Notes: generated from the sequence alone by a model not told the origin. A stretch of 53,559 nt of DNA from Thermodesulfobacteriota bacterium (GCA_028282925.1 JANQGV010000317.1:1-53559); one strand, 5' to 3'. Counted from the stretch's first letter, positions 1-9,562 are shown. A program made the numbers and translations.

Positions 1-113
1 TTGTGGGGGAATAGGACGGGTTTTGAAGCGGCATCAAGGGAGCAGGTAGTAGTATAAAGCAAATAATAGAAGCACCTTAAAAAAGAATTTCAACTCCCCC
101 CCCTCCCCTAAGT

Positions 114-150
114 AAAAGGTTGGGCTGCAATTTAGCCCAACCTTTTCTTT
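114..150 (+). terminator. Rho-independent terminator
   Basis: A perfect 13-bp stem (114-126 with 134-146) encloses a 7-nt loop and runs into a T-rich tail (TTTTCTTTATTT). It would end a rightward transcript entering from before the window. Bases 1-113 hold no gene I can support, only a C-rich run near 96-108. Confidence 0.75.
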
Positions 151-160
151 ATTTGTATGC

Positions 161-285
161 GAGGCTTCCATAAAGCGCTCATCTACGGCGTTGCACGCAT
201 CCTTCGTCACTGCGACGTACAACCACGTACACCTCATTCGTCAGAATATCGAATGCCTTGTATCTGAACACTTTCCAAAAGCCTC
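161..285 (+). repeat. Repeat family A, copy 1 (125 bp, diverged)
   Basis: Exactly 125 bp, like the copies at 18971, 36590 and 48176, but more diverged. It starts GAGGCTT and ends AAGCCTC, so the changed base at position 7 is matched by a changed base at the opposite end. The central GTAC-loop-GTAC hairpin is kept. It lies just behind the terminator at 114-150. Confidence 0.75.
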
Positions 286-330
286 AAGGCCCGGTGGTCT
301 TGATCGTTCTATTTTCTTCTGTAGTCATTA

Positions 331-457
331 AGAAACACAAAGACTGATGCGGTGTGAGCAGCCGCGGCGGTGCGAGCTATGGGTTAAGCATTTTTTATTC
401 CTTTTCCTGCGAGCACATAGCCGACGGCTATCAAACCGCATCAGTCTTTGTGTTTCT
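331..457. repeat. Repeat family B, copy 1 (127 bp, 23-bp perfect terminal inverted repeats)
   Basis: Bases 331-353 are the exact reverse complement of 435-457. The interior contains another hairpin (ATAGCC-GAC-GGCTAT) and a core shared, on the opposite strand, with the copies near 13874 and 19151. No reading frame is evident. The form is that of a MITE or a REP/ERIC-type palindromic unit. Confidence 0.8.
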
Positions 458-520
458 CCCCTGCGCACTATTAATTGAGAGAATTGTTATATAAAGCAGT
501 CTTGGGCAGATGCTTTAGGA

Positions 521-3500
521 TTATCGCCGGGATTTTAACTGTATTTCTTTTATGGCGCAGTAGAGTACCGGCACCACCAGAATGGTGACGATATTGATAA
601 CCATGCCGCCGAAAGAGGGTATGGCCATGGGTACCATAATATCGGAACCGCGGCCTGTGGATGTCAGGATCGGCAGCAGGGCCAGAACGGTTGTGGCGGT
701 TGTCATAAGGCAGGGTCTGACCCGTCGCAGGCCGGCCTCAAGGGCAGCCTGTCTGATTTGTTCGGTGGTCTTTGGTTTGTTTTTTTCAAACGTCTGGTTA
801 AGGTAGGTTGCAACCACAACACCGTTATCGGATGCAATGCCGAACAGGGCCAGGAAGCCGACCCATATGGCCACGCTCAGGTTGATGGGGTGAATCTGAA
901 ACAGATCCTGCAGATTGGTTCCAAACAGGGAGAAGTTGAGGAACCAGGGCTGCCCGTAGAGCCAGATCATTATAAACCCGCCGCCCCAGGCAACGATAAT
1001 GCCTGAAAATACCAGCAGGGTGGTTGAGACGACCCGGAACTGAAAATAGAGGATCATGAATATGATAAATAGAGCCAGGGGCAGGATAACGGACAATTTT
1101 TTCTGCGCCCGGACCTGGTTTTCATAGCTGCCGGCAAAAACATAGCTTACGCCGTCAGGCACCTCCAGTTTGCCCTGCTCGATTTTGCTTTGCAGGTAGC
1201 TTTGGGCCTGTTCTACAACATCGACTTCGGCATAGCCCTTTTTTTTATCAAACAGGACATACCCGACCAGAAAAGTGTCCTCTGATTTGATGACCTGAGG
1301 ACCGCGTACATAGCGAATGTGCGCCATTTGACGCAGGGGCACCTGGATGCTGCCCGCTCCCGGTACCAGGATGCTTCCCAGTTCTTCAAGGGAATCGCGT
1401 AGCTCTCTAAGATAACGGACCCGGACGGGGTAGCGCTCCCGGCCTTCCACCGTCGTGGTAATGCGCTTGCCGCCGATGGCCACCTCGATAATTTCCTGGA
1501 CCCGGCCTACACTCACTCCGTAGCGGGCTGCGGCCCTGCGATCTATATCGATTTCAATATAGGGTTTTCCCACAATGCGGTCGGCTATGACGGCCGCGGG
1601 CTCCACCGAAGGCACTTCCTTAAGAAGTGTTTCCAGCTCCAGTCCGAAACGCTCTATGGTTTCAAGGTCCGGACCCTTAACTTTAATTCCCATGGGAGCA
1701 CGCATGCCGCTTTGCAGCATCACAATTCGGGCGGATATAGGCTGCAGTCGCGGGGCCGAGGTGGTGCCGGGGATTTCCCCGGCCCGGACAATGGCGTCCC
1801 AAATGTCGTCCGGGCTGTTAATGCCGGGCCAAGGGTCGCGGCCGTCATTGTGCTCCGGGTCAAGGGCAGGCCGCCACAGACGGAACGGCATTCCATCCGG
1901 ATCGGGGATAAGGTTGTTATCCGCGTCGCGAACAAAAGCGCCTTTTGTTTTATATGGTTGACCGTCGGGGGTCGGCAGTGGTTCTCCATTCAGGCCCCGG
2001 ACATAATCGGCCCGGTTCGGGTCGAAACTGAAGGTAAGTCGTTTGCCGTTTTCATCCAGCATATATTGGGGGTAGTAGTTGATAACGGTTTCGATCATGG
2101 ATACCGGAGCCGGGTCAAGGGGTGTTTCGGCCCGCCCCAGCTTTCCGACAACCGAATAGATTTCGGGGAGAGACTGAAACGCCATGTCCTGCTTTTGGAG
2201 TACATCAAGCACTTCGCCGATTGAAGCATGGGGCATGGTGGTGGGCATATACAGAAATGATCCTTCATCCAACGGCGGCATGAATTCCTTGCCCAGGCCG
2301 GGAAAGCTATGGGCCACAGCGGATACCGGCGCGAACCGTTTTATGGGAGCAGGGAGCCAGCCGAACAGCGACTCAAAGCCCAGCCAGATAAGCAGCCCCG
2401 ACAGGCTGATTAAAAGAGGAATCGCCAGAAAAGTGGATTTGTGGTTAAGACACCAGCCCAGGATACTGCTGTACTTGCGCTGGAACAGTTGAAAAAAGCC
2501 GAGAATGCCGCCCACAAGAAGGGCCACAAACAGCATGTTTATAATCAGGCCTTTTTCCGGCCCCAGGGGCAGCCAGTGATTTGATAAAACAATACCAACA
2601 AGCAGCACGGCAAGGCAAATGGCAATCCGCGGCATTACGCGCCGGATGTGATCCGGAATTTTGTGTTCACACAGCCGGTACATCCCGAATGCAAAAATAA
2701 TACATCCGATCCACCAGTTCAGCATAACCCCTGAAACGACACCGGCTAGCAGAAGAAGGCAATAGAGAAAGCGGCGCAGCATTTTGCCGTTGTGTCTGCC
2801 GGAAAAAACGATATGGGCAAGGGGCGGTATAATGGTCAGGGCCACGATAACCGATGCAATCAGGGCAAAGGTTTTAGTGAAAGCCAGGGGCTTGAAAAGT
2901 TTACCTTCGGCGGCCTCCATGGTGAATACCGGCAGAAACCCCACAACAGTTGTGGCAACAGCCGTCAGGACCGCACTGCCCACCTCGCAGGTGGACTGAT
3001 ATATGATTTCCAGCCTGCTTTTTTCAGGGGATGCACCATCAAGGTGTTTAAGAATATTTTCACAGATGATAATCCCCATATCCACCATGGTTCCGATGGC
3101 AATGGCAATGCCCGACAGGGCCACAATATTTGCATCGATGCCGAATAGTTTCATGGCAATAAAACACATCAGTACGGCCAGGGGCAGCAGGGCTGAAATC
3201 AGCACCGAACTCCACAGATGCATTACCATTACCAGGATAACAATAACGGTAACCAGGATTTCTTCGGTAAGTGCCGTATTGAGCGTATCAAGGGTTTCGT
3301 GAATCAGCCCGGTCCGGTCGTAGAAGGGGACAATTGTGACCTGGCTGACCGTGCCGTCGGCCAGGGTTTTTTTCGGCAGGCCGGGGGTAATTTCGGCAAT
3401 CTTCTTTTTTACGTTTTTAATGGCGGACAGGGGATTGTCGCCATAGCGGACAACCACAACGCCGCCCACGGCTTCGGCGCCCCCCTTGTCAAGAGCGCCG

Positions 3501-4411
3501 CGGCGCAGGGCCGGACCCAAAGTAACGGTGCCGATATCCTTGATATACAGGGGCACCGTGTTGTTGACGGTAATGACGCTGTTTTCAATGTCTTCAATTT
3601 TTTTTACAAAACCCAGTCCCCGGATGACGTATTCCACTTTGTTGACTTCAACGGTGCGGGCGCCGACATCGATATTGGCGCTTCGCACGGCGGCAATCAC
3701 GTCATCAAGGCGGACCCGATGAGCCCGCATGGCGGCCGGATCGACATCGATCTGGTATTCCTGAACAAACCCACCCACAGAGGCGACTTCGCTGATGCCT
3801 TCGGCGGACAGCAGGCTGTAGCGTACCTGCCAGTCCTGGATGGTACGCAACTCGTGCAGGTCCCAGCCGCCGGTGGGGCGGCCGTTTTTATCGCGGCCCT
3901 CAAGGGTATACCAGAATATCTGGCCCAGGGCCGTTGAATCAGGCCCCAGCGACGGCCGTACTCCGGCAGGAAGGGTGTTGGGCGGCAGGCTGCTTAATTT
4001 TTCAAGAACCCTCGTGCGCGACCAGTAGAAGTCGATATCGTCCTTGAAAATAACATAGACGGTTGAAAAGCCGAACATGGAAAAGCTGCGTACGGTTTTA
4101 ATGCCGGGAATGCCCAGCAGGGATACGGTCAGTGGGTAGGATATCTGGTCTTCGATGTCCTGGGGTGAACGACCCGGCCATTCGGTGAAGACAATCTGCT
4201 GGTTTTCGCCGATATCGGGAATGGCATCAACCGGAACCGGATCGCGGGGAAGCATGCCGACAATTCCGCCGTCCCAGTCGAAAGGGGCCACAATGATGCC
4301 CCAGCCCAGCACCAGCAGTACCATCAAAAAGACGACGATCTTCATTTCAAGGCAGTACCGGATCAGGCGTCCGAGCAGGGAAGGACGCTTCAGGGTATCG
4401 GAATTATTCAT
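521..4411 (-). CDS. cusA: CusA/CzcA-type heavy-metal RND efflux pump, enlarged
   Basis: Inner-membrane proton-driven pump that exports Cu(I)/Ag(I) through a CusCBA-type tripartite complex. The 1296 residues clearly match the HME-RND family: N-terminal helix, periplasmic porter domain, and a TM4 signature around residues 432-453 (IGTMVDMGIIICEN) with the charged Asp and Glu. A Met-rich segment (GMRAPMGIKVKG, about 902-912) fits the Met relay for soft metals. It is about 250 residues longer than E. coli CusA. One insertion (about 545-640) adds hydrophobic helices after the first membrane block, and another (about 783-885) is a polar periplasmic loop. Its start overlaps the end of the cusB-like gene by 8 nt, so the two are translationally coupled. 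The metal, Cu rather than Zn/Co, is inferred from the neighbouring csoR-copZ-copA. Confidence 0.93.
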   Translation of the reverse strand: MNNSDTLKRPSLLGRLIRYCLEMKIVVFLMVLLVLGWGIIVAPFDWDGGIVGMLPRDPVPVDAIPDIGENQQIVFTEWPGRSPQDIEDQISYPLTVSLLGIPGIKTVRSFSMFGFSTVYVIFKDDIDFYWSRTRVLEKLSSLPPNTLPAGVRPSLGPDSTALGQIFWYTLEGRDKNGRPTGGWDLHELRTIQDWQVRYSLLSAEGISEVASVGGFVQEYQIDVDPAAMRAHRVRLDDVIAAVRSANIDVGARTVEVNKVEYVIRGLGFVKKIEDIENSVITVNNTVPLYIKDIGTVTLGPALRRGALDKGGAEAVGGVVVVRYGDNPLSAIKNVKKKIAEITPGLPKKTLADGTVSQVTIVPFYDRTGLIHETLDTLNTALTEEILVTVIVILVMVMHLWSSVLISALLPLAVLMCFIAMKLFGIDANIVALSGIAIAIGTMVDMGIIICENILKHLDGASPEKSRLEIIYQSTCEVGSAVLTAVATTVVGFLPVFTMEAAEGKLFKPLAFTKTFALIASVIVALTIIPPLAHIVFSGRHNGKMLRRFLYCLLLLAGVVSGVMLNWWIGCIIFAFGMYRLCEHKIPDHIRRVMPRIAICLAVLLVGIVLSNHWLPLGPEKGLIINMLFVALLVGGILGFFQLFQRKYSSILGWCLNHKSTFLAIPLLISLSGLLIWLGFESLFGWLPAPIKRFAPVSAVAHSFPGLGKEFMPPLDEGSFLYMPTTMPHASIGEVLDVLQKQDMAFQSLPEIYSVVGKLGRAETPLDPAPVSMIETVINYYPQYMLDENGKRLTFSFDPNRADYVRGLNGEPLPTPDGQPYKTKGAFVRDADNNLIPDPDGMPFRLWRPALDPEHNDGRDPWPGINSPDDIWDAIVRAGEIPGTTSAPRLQPISARIVMLQSGMRAPMGIKVKGPDLETIERFGLELETLLKEVPSVEPAAVIADRIVGKPYIEIDIDRRAAARYGVSVGRVQEIIEVAIGGKRITTTVEGRERYPVRVRYLRELRDSLEELGSILVPGAGSIQVPLRQMAHIRYVRGPQVIKSEDTFLVGYVLFDKKKGYAEVDVVEQAQSYLQSKIEQGKLEVPDGVSYVFAGSYENQVRAQKKLSVILPLALFIIFMILYFQFRVVSTTLLVFSGIIVAWGGGFIMIWLYGQPWFLNFSLFGTNLQDLFQIHPINLSVAIWVGFLALFGIASDNGVVVATYLNQTFEKNKPKTTEQIRQAALEAGLRRVRPCLMTTATTVLALLPILTSTGRGSDIMVPMAIPSFGGMVINIVTILVVPVLYCAIKEIQLKSRR

Positions 4412-6425
4412 GCCGGTGTCCTTCCTGCTTTTCTATTGTTTTGCCGGGGGCAATGGTTTCTTTTTTCACACCGCAGCGAAACATTGAGCTGCCGTAGTAG
4501 GGGTTTTCGGTCTGGTCCGCCATTTGCAGCCAGTAGGCGCCCCGGTTGTTGAAAGCCATGGGGCAGTGGAACCGGTGTATGATCATGGTACCGCCGGTGC
4601 CGAACCGCCGGGTAACGGCATAAAGGGTATCGGATATTTTTTCAAACCGTGACCGCAGCTCCTCTATGGTTTTGGTCCGACCTGCCGATGTCAGGTGGCT
4701 TTTGAGTGTTTCCATATCCTGCATCCACAGCATATGGGCTTTGCCGTGCAGCAGCTTCATGTCTACGGCCTGCAGGGCTTTTTCCAGTACGGCAATACCT
4801 GCCAGCGCATCTTTATATTTATCAAGGCTCAGGGCCTGCTGGATGGTGTAATAGGCAATAACCGTGTTGTCGATCTGTTGCTTGAAAGCGGCTGGAGAAT
4901 CAAGTGTTTTAATATCCTGGGCGGTCTTTTCAGGGTCGTCTGCTTTGGAGGCCTCTCCATGGTGATGACCTGCCGGGGCATGCCCCCCTTCGGGGTTCAT
5001 CATGCTGGGTTTAGCCAGAATCTGGACGGCGCTGTCCAGTTTGAAGCTGCCGTTTACAACCACTTTTTCACCTTCATCAAGGCCGGTTTTGACAATATAG
5101 AAATCTCCGGCCCGGGGGCCAAGGGTGATTTCCCTACCCTCAAATACCCCACCTTTTTCGGGTGCGGCAACGTAGACCACAGCCCGCTTGCCGGTAATCA
5201 GCGGTGCAGAGGCGGGGATGACCAGGGGGGCCTTGTCCGGGCGGTCGGCGGCAACGTATCCCAGCGATTCGGTTGTAACCAGATCCATGCCGCAGATATT
5301 ACAGGTGTTTTTTGTGTTTTTAATTATCTCAGGATGCATGGGACATATCCATTTTCCGGACAGCTCCGGCTCCATAACCGCTCCGGCCATGGCCACTTGC
5401 GGATATACACGGGCTGTCACAAACATGTCGGGTTTTAGTTTACCGTTCGGATTGGGTACATTGACCCTGACTTTTACGGTTCTGGTTGCCGGATCCAGCG
5501 TCGGATCGATGAAGGTTATGCGGCCGGTAAACAGTTCGCCGGGATAGGCCTTTGTTTCAAACTCGACCTGCTGGCCGTACCTGAGCCAGGTCAGGTCGGA
5601 CTCATAGGCATCAAGCTTTATCCATACCTGAGACAGGTCGGCCACAGTGTAAATGCGGGTGCCGGTTTTAACATACATGCCTTCAAAGCCGTTTTTATTA
5701 ACAACAATGCCGCTGATGGGAGAATAGATGGTTATCTGATCCGAGGCATTGCCGCTTTTTTCAATATGCCTGATCTGTTGCGTGGTAAGGCCCCAGAGGC
5801 GAAGTTTTTCACGGGTAGCTTCAACGTTTTTCAGGGTGCTCTGCCGCACGCGCCCGCTTTGTCCTTTCAGCATTTTCAAGCCCAGCAGCAGTTCCTTCTG
5901 GGTTGTGAGCAGTTCCGGGCTGTACAGGGACACCAGGTGGTCGGCTTTGGATACCCTTACGCCGGTATAATCGACAAAGAGGCGCTCGATTCGTCCGGGA
6001 ACCCAGGCAGTGATGTAGGAGAGCCGGGTTTCATCAAAGGCAACCATGCCGTCCATCCTGATTTCGGCTGAAACGTATTTCCGCTCCACCGGGGCGGTCT
6101 GAATGTCGGCCAGCTTTACTGCCTCGGGAGAGAGGGTCAGTTGCCGCACTCCGGCTGCCTGGCCGGTGCCGGATTCATAAACCGGTATCAAATCCATGGC
6201 GCACAGCGGACACGTTCCGGGGTTGGGCTGCTGAATCTGGGGATGCATCGAGCAAGTATAGAACTTTACAGATGCCTGCTCTTGCGCGCCGGGCGCATGC
6301 TGTGAGGAAGTGGGTTCTTCCCCGCACCCTCTAAAAAGATAGCCGAAGATAAAGGCGAAAAGCAGCAGGATGCCTGTGGTAACCAGTGGGTGCCGCTGTA
6401 GCGCGGATTTTAACGGGGGCCTCAT
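4404..6425 (-). CDS. cusB: RND periplasmic adaptor (CusB-like) with two heavy-metal-binding domains
   Basis: Membrane-fusion protein that links CusA to TolC and can hand metal to the pump. It has an N-terminal anchor helix, then a YHS-like metal-binding domain (YTCSMHP...CPLCAMDLIPV, about 55-82). The coiled-coil/barrel adaptor core follows, and a second such domain (WICPMHP...CNICGMDL, about 359-382) is embedded after it. A His-rich linker (HAPAGHHHGE) leads to a DUF3347-like C-terminus (about 510-660) with Cys and Met residues. I place the start at 6425, where AAGGAG lies 6 nt upstream; an ATG 15 nt earlier has no such site. It has 673 residues, against about 400 for E. coli CusB. It ends inside the start of cusA. 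Confidence 0.92.
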   Translation of the reverse strand: MRPPLKSALQRHPLVTTGILLLFAFIFGYLFRGCGEEPTSSQHAPGAQEQASVKFYTCSMHPQIQQPNPGTCPLCAMDLIPVYESGTGQAAGVRQLTLSPEAVKLADIQTAPVERKYVSAEIRMDGMVAFDETRLSYITAWVPGRIERLFVDYTGVRVSKADHLVSLYSPELLTTQKELLLGLKMLKGQSGRVRQSTLKNVEATREKLRLWGLTTQQIRHIEKSGNASDQITIYSPISGIVVNKNGFEGMYVKTGTRIYTVADLSQVWIKLDAYESDLTWLRYGQQVEFETKAYPGELFTGRITFIDPTLDPATRTVKVRVNVPNPNGKLKPDMFVTARVYPQVAMAGAVMEPELSGKWICPMHPEIIKNTKNTCNICGMDLVTTESLGYVAADRPDKAPLVIPASAPLITGKRAVVYVAAPEKGGVFEGREITLGPRAGDFYIVKTGLDEGEKVVVNGSFKLDSAVQILAKPSMMNPEGGHAPAGHHHGEASKADDPEKTAQDIKTLDSPAAFKQQIDNTVIAYYTIQQALSLDKYKDALAGIAVLEKALQAVDMKLLHGKAHMLWMQDMETLKSHLTSAGRTKTIEELRSRFEKISDTLYAVTRRFGTGGTMIIHRFHCPMAFNNRGAYWLQMADQTENPYYGSSMFRCGVKKETIAPGKTIEKQEGHRHE

Positions 6426-6482
6426 GTGATCTCCTTGCATGCCGCTCTGTAACGGATAACGGCAGGTCGCAGTAACGGTTTA

Positions 6483-6743
6483 TTATTTTTTGGCAGCCGG
6501 TGTTTTTGCCGGCTCATACCCTGCATCTTCTAGTTTTTTTATGAACTTCTCGGGGTTCTTCTTAAACGGCTCAATGCAGCCGGCGCAGCAGAAATAAACC
6601 CTCTTGCCGTTATGGTCGGCGTACAGTTCCGTGTTGATTTTTCCGCCCATGACGGGACAGTGGGTCTGGGGTTTAGCAAGAGCGGCAGTAGTGAAAATAC
6701 AGGTAGCGGCGATCAGTACGGCAAGGGTTGTTATTGTTTTCAT
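6483..6743 (-). CDS. Exported YHS-domain metal-binding protein
   Basis: Eighty-six residues with a Sec signal peptide (cleavage near ALA-KPQ) and a YHS domain: CPVMGGKIN, then FCCAGC, then NPEKF. The spaced cysteines are typical of small copper-handling YHS proteins in cus operons. It sits between the TolC gene (55 nt upstream) and cusB (about 57 nt downstream) on the same strand, so it is probably a periplasmic Cu chaperone for the exporter. The role is inferred from context; the domain itself is clear. Confidence 0.82.
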   Translation of the reverse strand: MKTITTLAVLIAATCIFTTAALAKPQTHCPVMGGKINTELYADHNGKRVYFCCAGCIEPFKKNPEKFIKKLEDAGYEPAKTPAAKK

Positions 6744-6798
6744 TCTTATTCTCCTTGTTGTTTGTATAACATTAAAAAAATGGGAGCCGGACCAATCA

Positions 6799-8154
6799 TT
6801 AAAAAAGTCTGGCTCCTGCTATTGTTTCAAGTTCTGCAAGGTCCTTCTGATAGGATGTTTTTGCTTTGTGATATTGTATTTCGTAATTAAATAGTGTGAT
6901 CTGGCTGTTCAGCACATTGAGAAAGTCTGTTTTGCCGACCTGGTAGGCGGCCATGTCGGCATCCAGAGTTTGCCGGGCACTGGGGATAATGCTGTTTTTG
7001 TAGAGTGTCGTCAACTCCCGGCCCTTATCCGCCTTTGCGTGCAGGTCTCTGATGCGGAAGCAGATATCGTTTTTGGCACTGTTATACTCTGATTGCACCT
7101 GGGCGACACGGTGAAACGCCTCGGAAACACCCCGGCTTTGTTTGCTCCTGAACCAGATCGGAATATTAATGCCTACCAGGAACGAAAAAAAGTCGGGACG
7201 GTCCTTGTCGTAGTTGAGCGGCAGCGTGGTAACGTCATTAAATGACCCATCCGGTGCCGTTACCCGTGTAGGGTAGGGCTTCGCCCGTACCCGGTCATCA
7301 CGCTGCCCATAGGATGCCGTGACGCTGAACTGGGGGAAGTACATTTTTTTCGACAGCTTATGCTCGGCTTTACTTTTTGCAACAGCATGCTCAAGGGCGC
7401 GCAGGCGGGGGTTGGCGGCCAGGGCCATCACTTCCAGCTCTTCGGCGGTATGCTTCAGTTCGATCAGTTCCATTGCCGGTTCACCGACAATGGGCTCGGA
7501 AGGGCTGCGGTTAAGCAGGTTGTACAGCCGGGCTGTAATCGTCTGCCGCTCCTGCTCAAGGGTAATAAGCTGCTCCTGCATTTTAGCCAGCGACACCTGG
7601 GCTTTCAGCACATCTGCCTGCAGTCCGCTGCCCACTTCATACCTGGCCTGGGTAAGCTCCACAAACTGATTAAGCAGCTTCAGGTTTGCCTGGATAATGC
7701 CGTGAGTTTCCCTGTTCAGGCAGTAGTCGTAATATGCCTGCTTTACATTTCTGACTATGGTGAGCTGCATATTGTTTAAGTCCTGCTCGGCTGTTTTGGC
7801 GGTTTCAACGGCGGCTTTTTCTTTCAGCGATTTGATGCCCGGGAAAGGGATATTCTGCCGCAGGGAGACTGTTTTCTGGGTCATGTCCTGTTTGTTGAAA
7901 TCAAAATCGTCGGTGGGAAGGTTGGTAACCCCGAGGGTCAGCATCGGATCATCCCATGCTTTTGCCTGGGGAGGCTTTTCCCATAAAGCGTCTTTCCGTT
8001 TTTCAAAAACGATAATCTGCGGATTGGAAGAAAGGGCTTCTTCAATTAACGGTTCGAGTTCAAGGGGCTCTTTAGCCGGACAGGGAGATGAGCCAAGACA
8101 GAAAATAATTCCGCCCATGAGTATGATGAAAATAATTTTTACACTGTTTTTCAT
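6799..8154 (-). CDS. TolC-family outer-membrane channel of the cus operon
   Basis: Outer-membrane factor of the tripartite exporter. It has 451 residues with an N-terminal signal sequence and two tandem OEP repeats made of long amphipathic helices (for example SLRQNIPFPGIKSLKEKAAVE near 85-110, and the matching RQTLDADMAAYQVGKTDFLNVLNS near 390-415). The PFPG stretch after the first beta strand is typical of CusC-like members. AAGGAC lies upstream of the ATG at 8154. The next upstream gene ends 9 nt away, so the genes form one operon. Confidence 0.9.
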   Translation of the reverse strand: MKNSVKIIFIILMGGIIFCLGSSPCPAKEPLELEPLIEEALSSNPQIIVFEKRKDALWEKPPQAKAWDDPMLTLGVTNLPTDDFDFNKQDMTQKTVSLRQNIPFPGIKSLKEKAAVETAKTAEQDLNNMQLTIVRNVKQAYYDYCLNRETHGIIQANLKLLNQFVELTQARYEVGSGLQADVLKAQVSLAKMQEQLITLEQERQTITARLYNLLNRSPSEPIVGEPAMELIELKHTAEELEVMALAANPRLRALEHAVAKSKAEHKLSKKMYFPQFSVTASYGQRDDRVRAKPYPTRVTAPDGSFNDVTTLPLNYDKDRPDFFSFLVGINIPIWFRSKQSRGVSEAFHRVAQVQSEYNSAKNDICFRIRDLHAKADKGRELTTLYKNSIIPSARQTLDADMAAYQVGKTDFLNVLNSQITLFNYEIQYHKAKTSYQKDLAELETIAGARLF

Positions 8155-8163
8155 TGTGCGTCC

Positions 8164-8421
8164 TTATGCTTTTTTCATAAGCTTTTTGGTCTGAAAGTAG
8201 AGTATGCCGCCCGTTACGACTAAAAAGAGAAGGCCGGCCGCCAGGAGGACTCGATAGATGCTCCCCGCCGTGCCGCCGCCATGATGCACAACCGCCACCT
8301 GGTACCTGAGAGTAATGATGCCGAAGCTGAGGACAAGGCCGGTCACGGCCTGTACGGCAATAAACAGTATCAGAAGGACGCCGCTGATGGTATGCAGCTT
8401 TCGTAATACGGGCAGATTCAT
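8164..8421 (-). CDS. Small PepSY-type membrane protein
   Basis: Eighty-five residues with two predicted transmembrane helices (about 10-33 and 57-78). The first resembles the opening helix of PepSY-associated membrane proteins: HTISGVLLILFIAVQAVTGL, with His, Gly and TG placed as in that family. Members are often found next to metal-transport genes. Here it lies between a secreted protein and TolC in the copper operon, with gaps of 9 and 12 nt. The exact role is unknown. Confidence 0.6.
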   Translation of the reverse strand: MNLPVLRKLHTISGVLLILFIAVQAVTGLVLSFGIITLRYQVAVVHHGGGTAGSIYRVLLAAGLLFLVVTGGILYFQTKKLMKKA

Positions 8422-8433
8422 GTATGCCTCCCT

Positions 8434-8844
8434 TTAGCTTTTGTTTGAAGGCGGTGGTGTCGCCTCAAAGCCCACGAGGAGCAGTATATAGGGCTCTTCG
8501 AAATTTATTGAAACCGTACCGGTTCCGATAATGAAAGGGCCTGCCGTGCTGCCCAGCAGGGTAAACGCCAGATCGCCGTATTCTCCGGCATAGGTTGTGT
8601 TGAACGCAAGCACCGAACCGCTGAACAGTGTGCCGATGCTTACATAGAGGCCGGTTCCGTTGAAACGGGACAGACTGAGTACACCGTTTTCTCCGAACGT
8701 GATCCCGGTGTCGACAAATTCAACCGGAGAATAGAGGTAGCAGGTGTAGGTTTTGCCGGTAGGCACCTCCTGCGCCCGGGCCTGGGCGGTGTAAAAAAGA
8801 CACACAACCGCCGTTGCTACAATAATTTTTGTTGCTGCTTTCAT
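8434..8844 (-). CDS. Small secreted protein of unknown function
   Basis: It has 136 residues with a clear signal peptide ending at AQARA-QEV. The mature part is rich in Gly, Thr and aromatic residues with alternating hydrophobic stretches, suggesting a small beta-sandwich or barrel-like fold. Only one Cys is seen in the mature part, so it is not an obvious metallothionein. I do not recognise a family. It is probably the first gene of the TolC-YHS-cusB-cusA transcription unit or is read through from the Cys-rich gene upstream. The 265 nt upstream (8845-9109) hold nothing I can name. Confidence 0.6.
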   Translation of the reverse strand: MKAATKIIVATAVVCLFYTAQARAQEVPTGKTYTCYLYSPVEFVDTGITFGENGVLSLSRFNGTGLYVSIGTLFSGSVLAFNTTYAGEYGDLAFTLLGSTAGPFIIGTGTVSINFEEPYILLLVGFEATPPPSNKS

Positions 8845-9109
8845 AAAACACCTTTCAGAAATTGGCTGTTCGTTTCCTCGATACCGCTTTTAGAATAGTT
8901 CTGCAAGCTTTTTTAAGCTCAAGCGGAGCTGGTACCCCCGTCATGTCGCGGAACAAGGAATGGAACCGTTGTCGTAGCGGCTTTGTAAAAAGTCCTTGTG
9001 CATCACTTCGGCGGAAAAATACCGGTTCCGCATATCTGCAATTCCTTTGTTTTTTTCAAGGAAAACAGTTGCAAATATACAACGAGATCTAACCGAGGCA
9101 AGAAAATTT

Positions 9110-9514
9110 TTATAGAATAAACGAGGCTTTTAGAAGAAAAAGGGGATGTGGGGGTGGATGAATTTTTTTATTGTCTGTGAAAATATGCCTGGAGCAATTG
9201 ACGGGGGTACCCTTTGAGAGAGAACAATCAAGCAAAGCGGAGAGGCTTTTTATGCCAGTGGAGGTTGCGGCATACGGAACAGAGTTTGCTGCTTCAGGTG
9301 CAGTGCAGTTGCAGTGTTTTGCCGGTGGTTCGTTCCGCTTTTCTGCTGCATCGGTGTCGGATGAGCCGTCTTTGCATCCGCAACAACATTCAACTTTTTG
9401 GCAACAGGAGCATCCTTCAGGGATCAAAGCTGCCACCGCAGGTATAACCCATGCGCACAGCATCGAGAAAATAAGTATATATACAAGTTTTTTCAAGAGA
9501 TTCAATTCCTGCAT
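9110..9514 (-). CDS. Small exported protein with a dense Cys cluster
   Basis: About 134 residues from the ATG at 9514. A hydrophobic N-terminus (signal sequence ending near VAALIP) is followed by GCSCCQKVECCCGCKDG, eight cysteines in about 15 residues, and later by HCNC. Such a cluster would bind Cu(I), and the position in a copper island supports that. The start is uncertain: UUG codons a few residues downstream have a better-spaced AGGA. A promoter candidate lies at 9563-9590. Alternatively it could be a lipoprotein-like periplasmic sponge; no family is recognised. Confidence 0.55.
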   Translation of the reverse strand: MQELNLLKKLVYILIFSMLCAWVIPAVAALIPEGCSCCQKVECCCGCKDGSSDTDAAEKRNEPPAKHCNCTAPEAANSVPYAATSTGIKSLSALLDCSLSKGTPVNCSRHIFTDNKKIHPPPHPLFLLKASFIL

Positions 9515-9531
9515 GTTCAAACTAATTAAAT

Positions 9532-9553
9532 CTACAATTATAGTAGGTTGTAG
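9532..9553. promoter_or_regulatory. Inverted repeat in the leader of the Cys-cluster gene
   Basis: CTACAA at 9532-9537 faces TTGTAG at 9548-9553 with a 10-nt spacer. It lies just downstream of a leftward promoter candidate and upstream of the start at 9514, a normal place for an operator. It is not a CsoR-type site. The regulator is unknown. Confidence 0.3.
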
Positions 9554-9562
9554 CATTTTTAA

